DNA from: Microcaldota archaeon
GTDB lineage: Archaea; Micrarchaeota; Micrarchaeia; Anstonellales; Anstonellaceae
Length of the DNA: 41,503 bases
Assembly (NCBI GenBank): GCA_018304295.1
Contig: JAGVWK010000045.1
Span: 1 to 41,503, forward strand
Direction of reading: 5' to 3'
In this document: positions 16,295 through 23,702 of the stretch, piece by piece
Layout of the letters: the number at the start of each line of letters is the position of its first letter
How positions within the stretch are numbered: the stretch's first letter is position 1
Program-made: the position numbers and the translations under genes
Notes under the pieces: generated by a model
The model's input: only the letters and a program-made list of their open reading frames with translations
The model's database searches: none
Told to the model about the DNA's origin: nothing

Positions 16295-17359
16295 TTAGTA
16301 GGGATGCAGGCCCGGCTGCCACAGCCCTGTTTTCTCATCCAAGCCGAACATGAGGTTCATGCACTGGGTTGCCTGCCCCCCGGAGCCCTTTATGAGGTTG
16401 TCTATTGCGCCCATGAGCACTATGCGGTTTGCGTGCTCGTCTATTTCCCATCCTATGTCCGCAAAATTCGTGCCGGCAACCATTTTTGGCTCAGGGTATC
16501 GGTAAAGGGTTTCCTTGTCCTTTATTATGCGGACAAAGGGAGAATTGCCGTATGCGCCGCGGTATAGCTTCCACATGTCAACGTCTTTTACCGGGCGATT
16601 AAGAAATGCGTGCACTGTGGTGAATATTCCCCTTACCATTTCCACGCCGTGGGGGGAAAAGGAAACCTTTACTTGGGTGCCTGCCGCCTCGGAAAGCTCC
16701 TGCTCCATTTCAGCAATGTGGCGGTGCCCGCTTGGCTTGTATGCGCGCACAACCCCTTGGCGCTCCGGGTGGTGCGTTGAAATGTCAAAGCTTGCGCCTG
16801 CTGCCGCAGAGCCTATTTTGCTGTCTATTACAATGTGCGAGAGGTCTATCAGCCCTGCCTTTACTATTGGGTAGAGGGGCAAAATTGTGCTTGTGGGCAG
16901 GCAGCCGGGGCATGCGACAAGGCGCGCGCTGCGTATTTGCTCGCGGTGTATTTCAGGCAAGCCATACACTGCCTCCTTGAGAAGCTGTGGGTGGCGGTGC
17001 GCACAGTAGTAATGCTCATACGTTTTCTGGTCGTGTATGCGAAAGTCCGCCGAGAGGTCTATTATTTTCAGGTGCGGGTAGTTCTTCATGTAGTCCGCAA
17101 CATAATCCTGCGCTTTCTCGTGCGGCACGCACAGGAAAACAACGTCGTTTTCCTGCGGCTTTATTTCCGTTACGGATACGAATGTTGCCTGCGTGAAGCC
17201 GCGCAGGTTGGGATTGAGCTTTGTAACTGGCACTCCTGCGAAACGCTCGGATGTGAGGCATTTTAGCTCAACGCCTTCGTGCATGAGAAGTATCCTCATG
17301 AGGTCCCCGCCCGTATAGCCTGATGCGCCGATTATTGATGCGCGTATTTTTTGAGCCAT
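16295..17359 (-). CDS. lysY: [LysW]-aminoadipyl phosphate / glutamyl phosphate reductase
   Basis: 354 residues from the ATG at 17357-17359, chosen because the ribosome site GGTGGAT directly precedes it; a GTG three codons upstream is possible. The ArgC/LysY-type NAD(P)H-dependent reductase shows the nucleotide loop IGASGYTGGDLMR at the N-terminus and the catalytic Cys in LVACPGCLPTST (about 145). The His of the C-terminal catalytic region is in FSPHGVEMVRG. It reduces the acyl phosphate made by LysZ to the semialdehyde while the substrate stays on LysW. Confidence 0.92.
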   Translation of the reverse strand: MAQKIRASIIGASGYTGGDLMRILLMHEGVELKCLTSERFAGVPVTKLNPNLRGFTQATFVSVTEIKPQENDVVFLCVPHEKAQDYVADYMKNYPHLKIIDLSADFRIHDQKTYEHYYCAHRHPQLLKEAVYGLPEIHREQIRSARLVACPGCLPTSTILPLYPIVKAGLIDLSHIVIDSKIGSAAAGASFDISTHHPERQGVVRAYKPSGHRHIAEMEQELSEAAGTQVKVSFSPHGVEMVRGIFTTVHAFLNRPVKDVDMWKLYRGAYGNSPFVRIIKDKETLYRYPEPKMVAGTNFADIGWEIDEHANRIVLMGAIDNLIKGSGGQATQCMNLMFGLDEKTGLWQPGLHPY

Positions 17360-17368
17360 GCAATCCAC

Positions 17369-18220
17369 CTATATTTTTGCCTGCTGCTTCAGGTATGCTA
17401 TCATTTTTGCAGGTATGTTAACGCCGGTTGGCGCAATGGAATTGCGGAATTCGGTCGTATGGTTTATCTCGTGCACCACAAGCCCGTTCTTTGATTCCAT
17501 CACATCCACGCCGTATATGCCCTTGTCGGTTATTGAGGCTGCCTTGAGCACTATTTCGCGCAGTTCGGAGGTGATTGGGCAATTTTCCGCCTTGCCTCCC
17601 CTTCCGGTGTTTGTGAGCCAGCCGGATTTTTCCGTTGAGATGCGGTAGATTGCGCAAATAACCTCGTCCCCAACAACGAATGCGCGGATGTCGCGCCCGG
17701 GCTTTTCAATGTGCTCCTGAAGGTAGTATATCTGCTGCCATGCCGAGCCCATTACCTCGCGGGATTCTATCACTGCCTCTGCTGCATCGCGGTCGTTGAG
17801 CTTGTTCACCATGCGCGCCCATGAGCCAACAGTTGGCTTTATCACGCAGGGGTAGCCGAGCTTTTCAACCGCCTTCATTGCGCTTTCAGGGGTGAACGCA
17901 ACGTACGTGCGAGGGGTTGGAACGCCCGCCTTTGCAAGAAGCGCGGAGGCGTATGCCTTGTCCCCGCAGGAATGCTGCGCTGCAAGGGAGTTTACAACGC
18001 GCGAGCCTGCATTCTCATAGTACATTGTGGTGTAGAGCGTGCGCGTAAAGGAGCTTGAGCGCTGCAAAATTGCGTCGGGCGCATCTTTTTGCGCCTGCGT
18101 AATTGGCAAAAGAGCTTCGCTGTCGCTGATGCGCTCAAGCTTCATCCCCTGTTTTGCAGCTTCCTCCAAAAGGAGCTTGTTCTCGGGGGTTATTATTGTG
18201 TATATTAAGCCAAAGGACAA
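17369..18220 (-). CDS. lysX: LysW:alpha-aminoadipate (or glutamate) ligase
   Basis: 283 residues, ATP-grasp ligase of the LysX/ArgX/RimK type. It joins the amino group of alpha-aminoadipate to the C-terminal Glu of LysW, the committed step. The start is an unusual TTG lying one base after the lysW stop; no ATG is available and the sequence MSFGLIYTIITPEN aligns with the usual LysX beginning. ATP-grasp motifs are clear: IKPTVGSWARMV (about 128), LQEHIEKPGRDIRAFVV, and the metal site HEINHTTEFRNSI (about 250). By eye I cannot decide strictly between LysX and ArgX specificity; homocitrate-route genes next door favour lysine. Confidence 0.93.
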   Translation of the reverse strand: MSFGLIYTIITPENKLLLEEAAKQGMKLERISDSEALLPITQAQKDAPDAILQRSSSFTRTLYTTMYYENAGSRVVNSLAAQHSCGDKAYASALLAKAGVPTPRTYVAFTPESAMKAVEKLGYPCVIKPTVGSWARMVNKLNDRDAAEAVIESREVMGSAWQQIYYLQEHIEKPGRDIRAFVVGDEVICAIYRISTEKSGWLTNTGRGGKAENCPITSELREIVLKAASITDKGIYGVDVMESKNGLVVHEINHTTEFRNSIAPTGVNIPAKMIAYLKQQAKI

Positions 18221-18221
18221 G

Positions 18222-18386
18222 TTATTCGCCCCAGTCCTCCTGCACTTGCGGGGCTTTTTGAAGCTGCGGCTGGCTCAATGAGCGCACCTCAAGCTTGCTT
18301 CCGCAGTCAGGGCAGGAGATTATTTCGCCTACTTCCGTGCCGTCTTTTATTGCAATGTTTCCCGCGCATTCTGGGCATTCTGCCAT
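18222..18386 (-). CDS. lysW: LysW amino-group carrier protein
   Basis: 54 residues, easily missed because of its size. The start ATG has the site GGAGTTGAT upstream. It has two zinc-binding pairs, C4/C7 (CPEC) and C25/C28 (CPDC), then an acidic globular middle and the diagnostic C-terminus EDWGE, whose last Glu is the attachment point for aminoadipate. LysW protects the amino group and hands intermediates to LysX, Y, Z, J and K by charge. It is the first gene of its operon and is tightly packed against lysX. Identification is from the complete translation and is firm. Confidence 0.96.
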   Translation of the reverse strand: MAECPECAGNIAIKDGTEVGEIISCPDCGSKLEVRSLSQPQLQKAPQVQEDWGE

Positions 18387-18419
18387 TGTATCAACTCCAC
18401 TAGCGTGTTGGCATAAATG

Positions 18420-18437
18420 CGGCGCATATATTAAATA
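18420..18437 (-). promoter_or_regulatory. TATA region of the lysWXYZJK operon
   Basis: On the minus strand TATTATTTAATATATG gives at least one good TBP site centred near 18428, predicting initiation near 18400 and a 15-20 nt leader for lysW. The same divergent gap must also hold the promoter of the small ORF at 18511. Three ATGTTAA copies (18444, 18452, 18474) lie alongside. Confidence 0.45.
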
Positions 18438-18510
18438 ATACTAATGTTAATATGTTAACAAAAAATAGTGTGGATGTTAAGAATACATTTATCAAGGGGA
18501 AAGGAAAAAG

Positions 18511-18633
18511 ATGCACATGGGAAAAAGGGTCAAAAAAAAGAAGGCTGTCGGCATGGAAAACGAGCTTGCAAAGATTACCGAGAGGCTTATCAAAAACAAC
18601 AAGGAACTGATAAAGTACCTTGCAAACCGCTAG
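18511..18633 (+). CDS. 40-residue basic protein upstream of the Fic/Doc-like gene (possible antitoxin)
   Basis: A short frame begins at ATG 18511 after a purine-rich AGGGGAAAGG stretch and ends 7 bp before the Fic/Doc ATG. The product is 40 residues: a Lys-rich start (GKRVKKKKAVG), then a single predicted helix (NELAKITERLIKNNKELI) of the length seen in coiled-coil or inhibitory helices. Antitoxins of Fic/Doc toxins are often tiny helical proteins encoded just before the toxin, so this is a plausible one, but it lacks the S/T-x-x-x-E/D-G-N Fic inhibitory motif and a Phd DNA-binding domain. Function is inference. Confidence 0.6.
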   Translation: MHMGKRVKKKKAVGMENELAKITERLIKNNKELIKYLANR

Positions 18634-18640
18634 TGGGGTT

Positions 18641-19261
18641 ATGGAAAGCGCAGCGGTTTCAAAAGAGGCGCTGGAGCTTGCAAACGAGCTTGCGGCAAGC
18701 ATTGCAAGGAGCAAGGAAGGGCTGTTTCTCCCCACCCAGAAAAGCATTGTGCTTTTGCACAGGCGCATGATGAATTATTCAAGCACGCTTACGGATATTG
18801 GAATAGATTATGGGATGCGCTACGACGGCGTGCTCTCAATGCTTGAAAGCAGGCTGCGCGACAAAAGTTACATTAAAGCACCCCTTGAAAACGCGCTTTT
18901 CGTGTCGGTTGAGCTGTTTTTCAAGATACTTTCAGAACACCCCTTTAACAACGGCAACAAGCGCGCAGCGTGGTTCACCGCGTTTACTTTCCTTACGCTC
19001 AACATTGAAAATTACGTTAACAGGGCGGGGAAAAAGGGATATTTGTGCATTGCAATGGGAGAGGAGTATCCAAAGGAAAAGCAGCTGCAGGAGGCGGCGC
19101 GCCTTGAAATGCTTGCGGAGTGGCACGGAGGGAAGCGGGAAAAGGAAAGAAAGGAGTTTTTGGAGGCAAGCGGCATAAAAGTGAGAAGCGGGATAAAAGA
19201 GGAGCACATACGCCAGTATTTGAGAAGGCTGCTTTTGTCAATGGTGAGGGAGGAAAGTTAG
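18641..19261 (+). CDS. Fic/Doc-family protein
   Basis: 206 residues from the ATG 18641 (a TTG 7 codons earlier is less likely). The Fic-fold motif reads HPFNNGNKRAAW (about 106-117). The form HxF-x-x-x-N-K-R is closer to Doc kinases, which phosphorylate EF-Tu in bacteria, than to HPFxxGNGR AMP-transferases. Upstream helix residues (LLHRRMMNYSSTL, then YDGVLSMLESRL) fit the Doc lobe. The C-terminal 60 residues (EWHGGKREKERKEFLEAS onward) are an extra charged helical part. It is the only plus-strand unit between two minus-strand lysine operons, overlapping the end of the dehydrogenase gene by 4 bp. Target unknown. Confidence 0.85.
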   Translation: MESAAVSKEALELANELAASIARSKEGLFLPTQKSIVLLHRRMMNYSSTLTDIGIDYGMRYDGVLSMLESRLRDKSYIKAPLENALFVSVELFFKILSEHPFNNGNKRAAWFTAFTFLTLNIENYVNRAGKKGYLCIAMGEEYPKEKQLQEAARLEMLAEWHGGKREKERKEFLEASGIKVRSGIKEEHIRQYLRRLLLSMVREES

Positions 19262-20268
19262 CATATTGCGCGCGTCAGGTTCTTTTTTATCTCCTGCACC
19301 ATTTCAGACGTGCTTGCAGAGCCGCCAATGTCCCGTGTTTTTACGTTGCTTTTGCAAGCCTGCACTATTGCATCCTCAAGGTGCGCTGCCTCTGCCTCAA
19401 ATCCCAAGTGCGCAAGCATCATTGCGCTTGCGCGAAGCATTCCGGTTGGGTTTGCAATGTTTTTGCCCGCATATTTTGGGGCAGAGCCGTGTACCGGCTC
19501 AAAAAGCGAATATTTTTCGCCTATGTTTGCGGAAGGCGCGACACCAAGCCCGCCAATGAGAGCGGAAGCCTCATCCGAGAGTATGTCCCCGAAGAGGTTT
19601 GTGGTTGCTAACACTTGGAAGTCTTGGGGAGATTTTACAAACCTCATTGCAACTGAATCAACAAGCGCATCGTCGCAGGAGATTGCGGGGGAATATGCGC
19701 TTGCAACCTCTTTTCCAGCCTCAAGAAAAAGCCCGTCTGTTTTCCTTAAGACATTTGCCTTGTGCACGAGCGTTACATTGGAGAATTTTTCCTTTTTTGC
19801 GTATTCAAACGCAAAGCGCACGATGCGCGCGCTGCCCTTCCTTGTTATTATGCGCGTTGCGGTGGCGCGGTTTTCATCCGCTTCCTCTATTCCACAATAC
19901 ATGCCTTCGGTATTTTCGCGCACTATTGCGAAGCGAAGCGGCGGGTAGTTGGATGGGACGTTGGGAAGGGAAACAAATGGGCGCAGGTTCGCGTATAAGT
20001 CCAGTTCTTTCCTCAGCGTTACTATCGCGCTCTTGTAGTTGGGGATATTTGGAGGGGTCGTAACCGCGCAAAATAGGGTTGCATCGCACTCTTTTGCGCG
20101 CTGCACTGTTTCTTCCGGAAGCGAAGTGCCGCATTTTTGGAATGTTGCATATCCTGCCTCGCCCTCTACCCATTGCACGTCTGTGAGCACATCCACTATG
20201 CTTTTCGCATGCGCCATAAGCTCCGGGCCTATTCCATCACCGTTTATGAATAATATTTTCTTTGCCAT
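19258..20268 (-). CDS. Homoisocitrate dehydrogenase (isopropylmalate/isocitrate dehydrogenase family)
   Basis: 336 residues from the ATG at 20266-20268, which has GGGATTGAT just upstream. Beta-decarboxylating dehydrogenase with INGDGIGPELM at the start, the substrate region RENTEGMYCGIEE (about 115), the metal-binding signature NLFGDILSDEASALIGGLG (about 225) and the cofactor loop EPVHGSAPKYAGKNIANP. It oxidises homoisocitrate to 2-oxoadipate. LeuB-type isopropylmalate dehydrogenase is the alternative; neighbouring homoaconitase-like genes and lysWXYZJK make the lysine role more likely. It is the last gene of the homocitrate operon. Confidence 0.88.
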   Translation of the reverse strand: MAKKILFINGDGIGPELMAHAKSIVDVLTDVQWVEGEAGYATFQKCGTSLPEETVQRAKECDATLFCAVTTPPNIPNYKSAIVTLRKELDLYANLRPFVSLPNVPSNYPPLRFAIVRENTEGMYCGIEEADENRATATRIITRKGSARIVRFAFEYAKKEKFSNVTLVHKANVLRKTDGLFLEAGKEVASAYSPAISCDDALVDSVAMRFVKSPQDFQVLATTNLFGDILSDEASALIGGLGVAPSANIGEKYSLFEPVHGSAPKYAGKNIANPTGMLRASAMMLAHLGFEAEAAHLEDAIVQACKSNVKTRDIGGSASTSEMVQEIKKNLTRAIC

Positions 20269-20318
20269 AATCAATCCCGTTCTCCGTCCCGCTCATGCGC
20301 ATATTTTCTTTTTCATAA

Positions 20319-20813
20319 TTACGGTTTTTCCAGTTCCTCTATTTTGTGCGTTTGCAAAAACGAGAGTATGCCGCCGGCATCGCGCAGCTTTTTCATCATG
20401 GGCGGCACCGATATTTCCGTTGAGATTTTTTTTGTTGCGTTTCGTATTCGCGCATTTGCAAGCTCAATGGAGTCCCCGTCTTCGGTTTGGTCAATGAAGC
20501 CCGAAGGCGCGACAAGCAGGAGCAACCCGTTGTTTATTGCATTTCGGTAAAATATGCGCGCATAGGACTTTGCTATCACCGCGCTTATGCCATTTGCAAG
20601 AAGCGCATAAATGGCGGTTTCGCGCGAGGAGCCGCACCCGAAGTTGCGTCCTGCAACTATGAAATCCCCTTTTTTCACTTCCTGCGCGTATTGCGGCCGG
20701 TGCTCTATGAAGGCTATCCTGCCAAGCTCTGCGCGGTCAATTGTCATGTTGTGCCTGCCCGGCGTGATAAGGTCGGTGTTTATTGCGTCTGCAAATTTCC
20801 AAACTCTTCCCAT
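20319..20813 (-). CDS. lysU: Homoaconitase small subunit (swivel domain)
   Basis: 164 residues, aconitase-family small subunit. FADAINTDLITPGRHN is followed by the active-site loop FGCGSSRETA (about 57-66). The specificity loop after the PG is RHNMTID, unlike the YLRT reported for isopropylmalate isomerases, which is consistent with a longer-chain substrate but not proof. It works with the large subunit 4 bp upstream, which bears the iron-sulfur cluster. The start has AGTGAT in good position. Isopropylmalate dehydratase small subunit (LeuD) is the alternative. Confidence 0.88.
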   Translation of the reverse strand: MGRVWKFADAINTDLITPGRHNMTIDRAELGRIAFIEHRPQYAQEVKKGDFIVAGRNFGCGSSRETAIYALLANGISAVIAKSYARIFYRNAINNGLLLLVAPSGFIDQTEDGDSIELANARIRNATKKISTEISVPPMMKKLRDAGGILSFLQTHKIEELEKP

Positions 20814-20817
20814 AAAA

Positions 20818-22077
20818 TCACTTCTGCTTGTTCAGGTATTTCCTTGGGTCTGCTATTTTCCCCTCAAGTGCGCTTGCTGCCGCGGTTGCAGGGGAGGCAA
20901 GGTATATTTTTGCCTTTGGGGAGCCCATCCTGCCCGTGAAATTTCTGTTGCTCGTGCTCACGCACACATCGTTGTCGTCAAGCACGCCCATGTGCCGCCC
21001 TAAGCAGGCGCCGCACCCGGGAGGTGCGATTACTGCCCCCATGCGCGAAAATTCCATCAGGTAGCCGCGCTCAAGGGCAAGCTCATACACCTGCCTGCTT
21101 GCGGGCGTTATTATGAATTTGAGCCCGGGGGAAATTTTCCTGCCCTTCATTATCCCATATGCGACCTCAAGGTCCTCTATGCGGCAATTCGTGCATGAGC
21201 CAAGGAATACCTGCGTAATCGGGGTGCCCTCTATTTCACCCACGGAAACGTCCTTGTCTATGTCAGGGGGGCAGGCGAGGGTGGGCTCTATTTTTGAAAT
21301 GTCAAATTCGTGCGTGGCTGCAAGGGGCGCGTCCCTGTCAGAGGAAATTGTCTTGAAGGGCCTGTGGCGGTTTTGCATCTTAAGGTATTCTGCCGTGCGC
21401 GCATCCGCTGGCACAATGCCGGTTTTTGCGCCTATTTCCGCGCACATGTTGCAAAGCGTGAGGCGCGAGGGCACGTCAAAATCTTTTATTGCGCTTCCCC
21501 CAAACTCAACTACCTTGTAGTTTGCGCCCTCTGAGGAAAGCTTTTTTGCGATTGTGAGTATTACGTCCTTGGGATATGTCCCTGCCGGAAGTTTTCCCTC
21601 AAGGTTTATTTTTATTGTTTCGGGAACGCGCACCCATGCCTTTCCCGTTGCCATTGCAACCGCCGCGTCCGTTGAGCCAAAGCCTACGCACAGCGCGCCC
21701 ATGCCCCCGCCCGTTGGGGTGTGGCTGTCAGCGCCAAGAAGAAAGGTGTTGGGATAGGTGAAGCGCTCAGCCATCACCTGATGGCACACGCCATCCGTGT
21801 AAATATTTATGCCCTGCTCCTGCGCAAACTCCCGTATTTTTGTGTGCAAAAGGGATGCCTGCACATTTGGGGAGGGGTATGCGTGGTCAAAGAAGAGGAA
21901 TATTTTTTTGGGGTCAAAAATCTTTTCTGCAATGCTGTAAAAGGGATTTATCGCCCATGCGCATGTGGTGTCGTGCGCAAGCACATAGTCCACGTTAACG
22001 ACCGCAAGCTCGCCTATTGAAAGGCTTCTGCCCGCCTTATGGGAAAATATTTTCTGCACTAATGTTTCTCCTGCCAT
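20818..22077 (-). CDS. lysT: Homoaconitase large subunit ([4Fe-4S])
   Basis: 419 residues from the ATG at 22075-22077 (preceded by GGTGCA); a longer frame would run toward the upstream gene and is not supported. Aconitase superfamily: HDTTCAWAI, DSHTPTGGGMGALCVGFGSTD (the family core), and the three cluster cysteines in GSCTNCR (about 300) and PGCGACLG (about 360). Relatives usually have GSCTNGR; here the Gly is replaced by Cys. It interconverts homocitrate and homoisocitrate with LysU. LeuC is the alternative by sequence; context favours lysine. Confidence 0.9.
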   Translation of the reverse strand: MAGETLVQKIFSHKAGRSLSIGELAVVNVDYVLAHDTTCAWAINPFYSIAEKIFDPKKIFLFFDHAYPSPNVQASLLHTKIREFAQEQGINIYTDGVCHQVMAERFTYPNTFLLGADSHTPTGGGMGALCVGFGSTDAAVAMATGKAWVRVPETIKINLEGKLPAGTYPKDVILTIAKKLSSEGANYKVVEFGGSAIKDFDVPSRLTLCNMCAEIGAKTGIVPADARTAEYLKMQNRHRPFKTISSDRDAPLAATHEFDISKIEPTLACPPDIDKDVSVGEIEGTPITQVFLGSCTNCRIEDLEVAYGIMKGRKISPGLKFIITPASRQVYELALERGYLMEFSRMGAVIAPPGCGACLGRHMGVLDDNDVCVSTSNRNFTGRMGSPKAKIYLASPATAAASALEGKIADPRKYLNKQK

Positions 22078-22135
22078 TGTTGCACCTATTTTGCGCAAGG
22101 CTTCTGCGCACTTGTTCCTGCTGCGCTTCTTGCAT

Positions 22136-22387
22136 TTATTTTGAATGGGATTCCAGCACAAGGTAAGTTGTTTCGCTGCGCACGCCCCTGCACGCGCGCA
22201 CTGCCTCCACTACGGAGTTCAGCTGCGCAACAGAAGGGGAGCTTGCAAGCACGAGCAAATCAAGTGAGCCGGTAAGCTCCCATACTTTTTGCACGCCCCC
22301 TATTTTGAGAAGCTGCTGCACGGTTTCTATTGTCTTTACCTTTTCATCGCTTGTTGCGCCTATAAAGACGCTTATTGCATTTTCCAT
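22136..22387 (-). CDS. Stand-alone RAM (Lrp/AsnC effector-binding) domain protein
   Basis: 83 residues from the ATG at 22385-22387, with GGGTGG five bases upstream. The sequence is only the regulator-of-amino-acid-metabolism fold: AISVFIGATSDEKVKTIETV, then VQKVWELTGSLDLLVLASSP (the Gly-x-x-D effector loop), and VRACRGVRSETTYLVLES. The helix-turn-helix of normal Lrp/AsnC regulators is absent. It sits inside the homocitrate operon, 33 bp after the synthase gene, so an amino-acid-sensing role in lysine synthesis is likely. Such domains can hetero-oligomerise with full Lrp regulators encoded elsewhere; no direct evidence here. Confidence 0.88.
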   Translation of the reverse strand: MENAISVFIGATSDEKVKTIETVQQLLKIGGVQKVWELTGSLDLLVLASSPSVAQLNSVVEAVRACRGVRSETTYLVLESHSK

Positions 22388-22420
22388 TTTGCCACCCGCT
22401 TGCATGCGCCCGCTTGCATG

Positions 22421-23503
22421 CTATAGTTCAAACTCAAATATGTCGCCTTCCTTTTCCTTCAGGCGCGCAACTGCGCGTGCTATCTGCTGCTCGCTTAGCC
22501 CCAAGTGAAGCTCGTTTGAAAGGTAATGCAGCACGTTTTTGCCTGAGTATTCGCCTATCACAAGGCGGCGCTTCCTTCCTACTGATTCCGGGGAAAATGC
22601 CTCATATGCCTTGCCCCCTGAGCGCAGCACTGCGCCCAAATGCGTGCCTCCCTTGTGGCGGAAGACGTTTTCGCCAACCACAGGGGAAAAGGCATCGTTG
22701 TGCAGGCCCGTGAAATCAGAAAACATCTTTGAAAGCGCGGGAAGCGTTTCTATTTTAAGCTCGCTGCGCTGCCCGTAGAGCGCCTGCAATGCAAGGGCGA
22801 CTTCCGCGAGCTTTGGCCCCCCTGCGCGCTCCCCGGCGCCGTTTATGCATGCGTGGATGCACGTTGCGCCCGCCTCAACCCCGGCAAGGGCGTTTGCAAG
22901 CGCAAGCCCGAGGTCGTTGTGGCAGTGCACATCAAGCTGCGCATTTGGAACTGCATCATGCACAAGCTGCACAAGGGAAAACATGCTGGAAGGCGTCATT
23001 GCGCCCACGGTGTCGGTGATGCTTATGCGGTCCGCGCCTGCCTCGTGCGCAATTTTCACCATTTCAACAAGGTATGCTGCGTTGCTGCGCGAGGCGTCTT
23101 CGCACGTGAAGCGCAGCTTAAGCCCGTGCGCCTTTGCGTATTCTATTGCCTCCACGGCGCGCCCTTTTGCGGCATCGCGGCTCATGTGCAGCTTGTGCTC
23201 CAAATGCACGTCGGAAGTGGAAAGGTAGAGCGCAACCCATTCTGGTGAAAAAGACAGCAGCGAATCTATGTCTGCTTTTGTTGCGCGCCCGTGCAATATG
23301 GGATTGGCTTTTGCGCCCATTTGCATTATGCCTTTTGTTACCTGCATTGAGCGCTCGCTCACTATAGGAGAGACCTCTATGAAATCCACGCCGAAAGCAT
23401 CAAGCCCGTGCGCGATTTCCATTGCCTGCTGTACTGAAAAGCGCACGTTCGGGGCCTGCTCGCCCTCGCGCAAAGTGGAATCAAGTACAAGTATGCGCTC
23501 CAT
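22421..23503 (-). CDS. Homocitrate synthase (isopropylmalate/homocitrate synthase family)
   Basis: 360 residues from the ATG at 23501-23503, which follows GAGGATG; longer frames start with unconserved sequence. A DRE-TIM metallolyase: LDSTLREGEQAPNV (metal and substrate Asp/Arg), FIEVSPIVSE, CHNDLGLALANAL (metal His pair region) and GERAGGPKLAEVALAL. It condenses acetyl-CoA with 2-oxoglutarate, the entry to the aminoadipate pathway. There is no C-terminal LeuA-type regulatory domain; the downstream RAM or the divergent ACT protein could stand in. The alternative is 2-isopropylmalate synthase; the TIM barrel alone does not exclude it. Confidence 0.87.
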   Translation of the reverse strand: MERILVLDSTLREGEQAPNVRFSVQQAMEIAHGLDAFGVDFIEVSPIVSERSMQVTKGIMQMGAKANPILHGRATKADIDSLLSFSPEWVALYLSTSDVHLEHKLHMSRDAAKGRAVEAIEYAKAHGLKLRFTCEDASRSNAAYLVEMVKIAHEAGADRISITDTVGAMTPSSMFSLVQLVHDAVPNAQLDVHCHNDLGLALANALAGVEAGATCIHACINGAGERAGGPKLAEVALALQALYGQRSELKIETLPALSKMFSDFTGLHNDAFSPVVGENVFRHKGGTHLGAVLRSGGKAYEAFSPESVGRKRRLVIGEYSGKNVLHYLSNELHLGLSEQQIARAVARLKEKEGDIFEFEL

Positions 23504-23621
23504 GTGCCATCCTCTTTTTTCAATCATCCCAGAGTTCCTCAAGCGAGGAAATAAGAGGGAATTTTTTTGCCATCCAAACCACCAGCATGCACAGTAAGTT
23601 GTGCAGGGTTTTGTTGCATTG

Positions 23622-23634
23622 TTTGCGGATATAT
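23622..23634 (-). promoter_or_regulatory. TATA box of the homocitrate synthase operon
   Basis: Minus-strand AGTTATATATCC is a good TBP site centred near 23628, which predicts initiation near 23600 and a leader of about 95 nt before the ATG at 23503. That is long for this genome, so either a further start exists or the leader is regulatory. Confidence 0.45.
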
Positions 23635-23671
23635 AACTAGTGTGTAAGTAAAAACACAAAAGAGGAAGTTA

Positions 23672-23684
23672 AGTTTATATATTA
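23672..23684 (+). promoter_or_regulatory. TATA box for the ACT-domain gene (leaderless)
   Basis: GTTTATATATTAA centred near 23677 is 26 bases from the ATG at 23703, so transcription should begin at or next to the start codon. This decides between the ATG at 23688 (inside the predicted promoter footprint) and 23703. Confidence 0.55.
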
Positions 23685-23702
23685 ACAATGTGTTATTTGT
23701 GC

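Noticed and set aside
18432-18510. Insertion-sequence ends around the Fic/Doc unit
   Set aside because: The ATGTTAA copies are direct, short and on one side only; no inverted repeats or transposase are present.
22421-23659. Longer start for homocitrate synthase at 23659
   Set aside because: The extra 52 residues are Cys/Trp-rich and unlike the family, and they run through the predicted TATA region; the ATG at 23503 has a good ribosome site.
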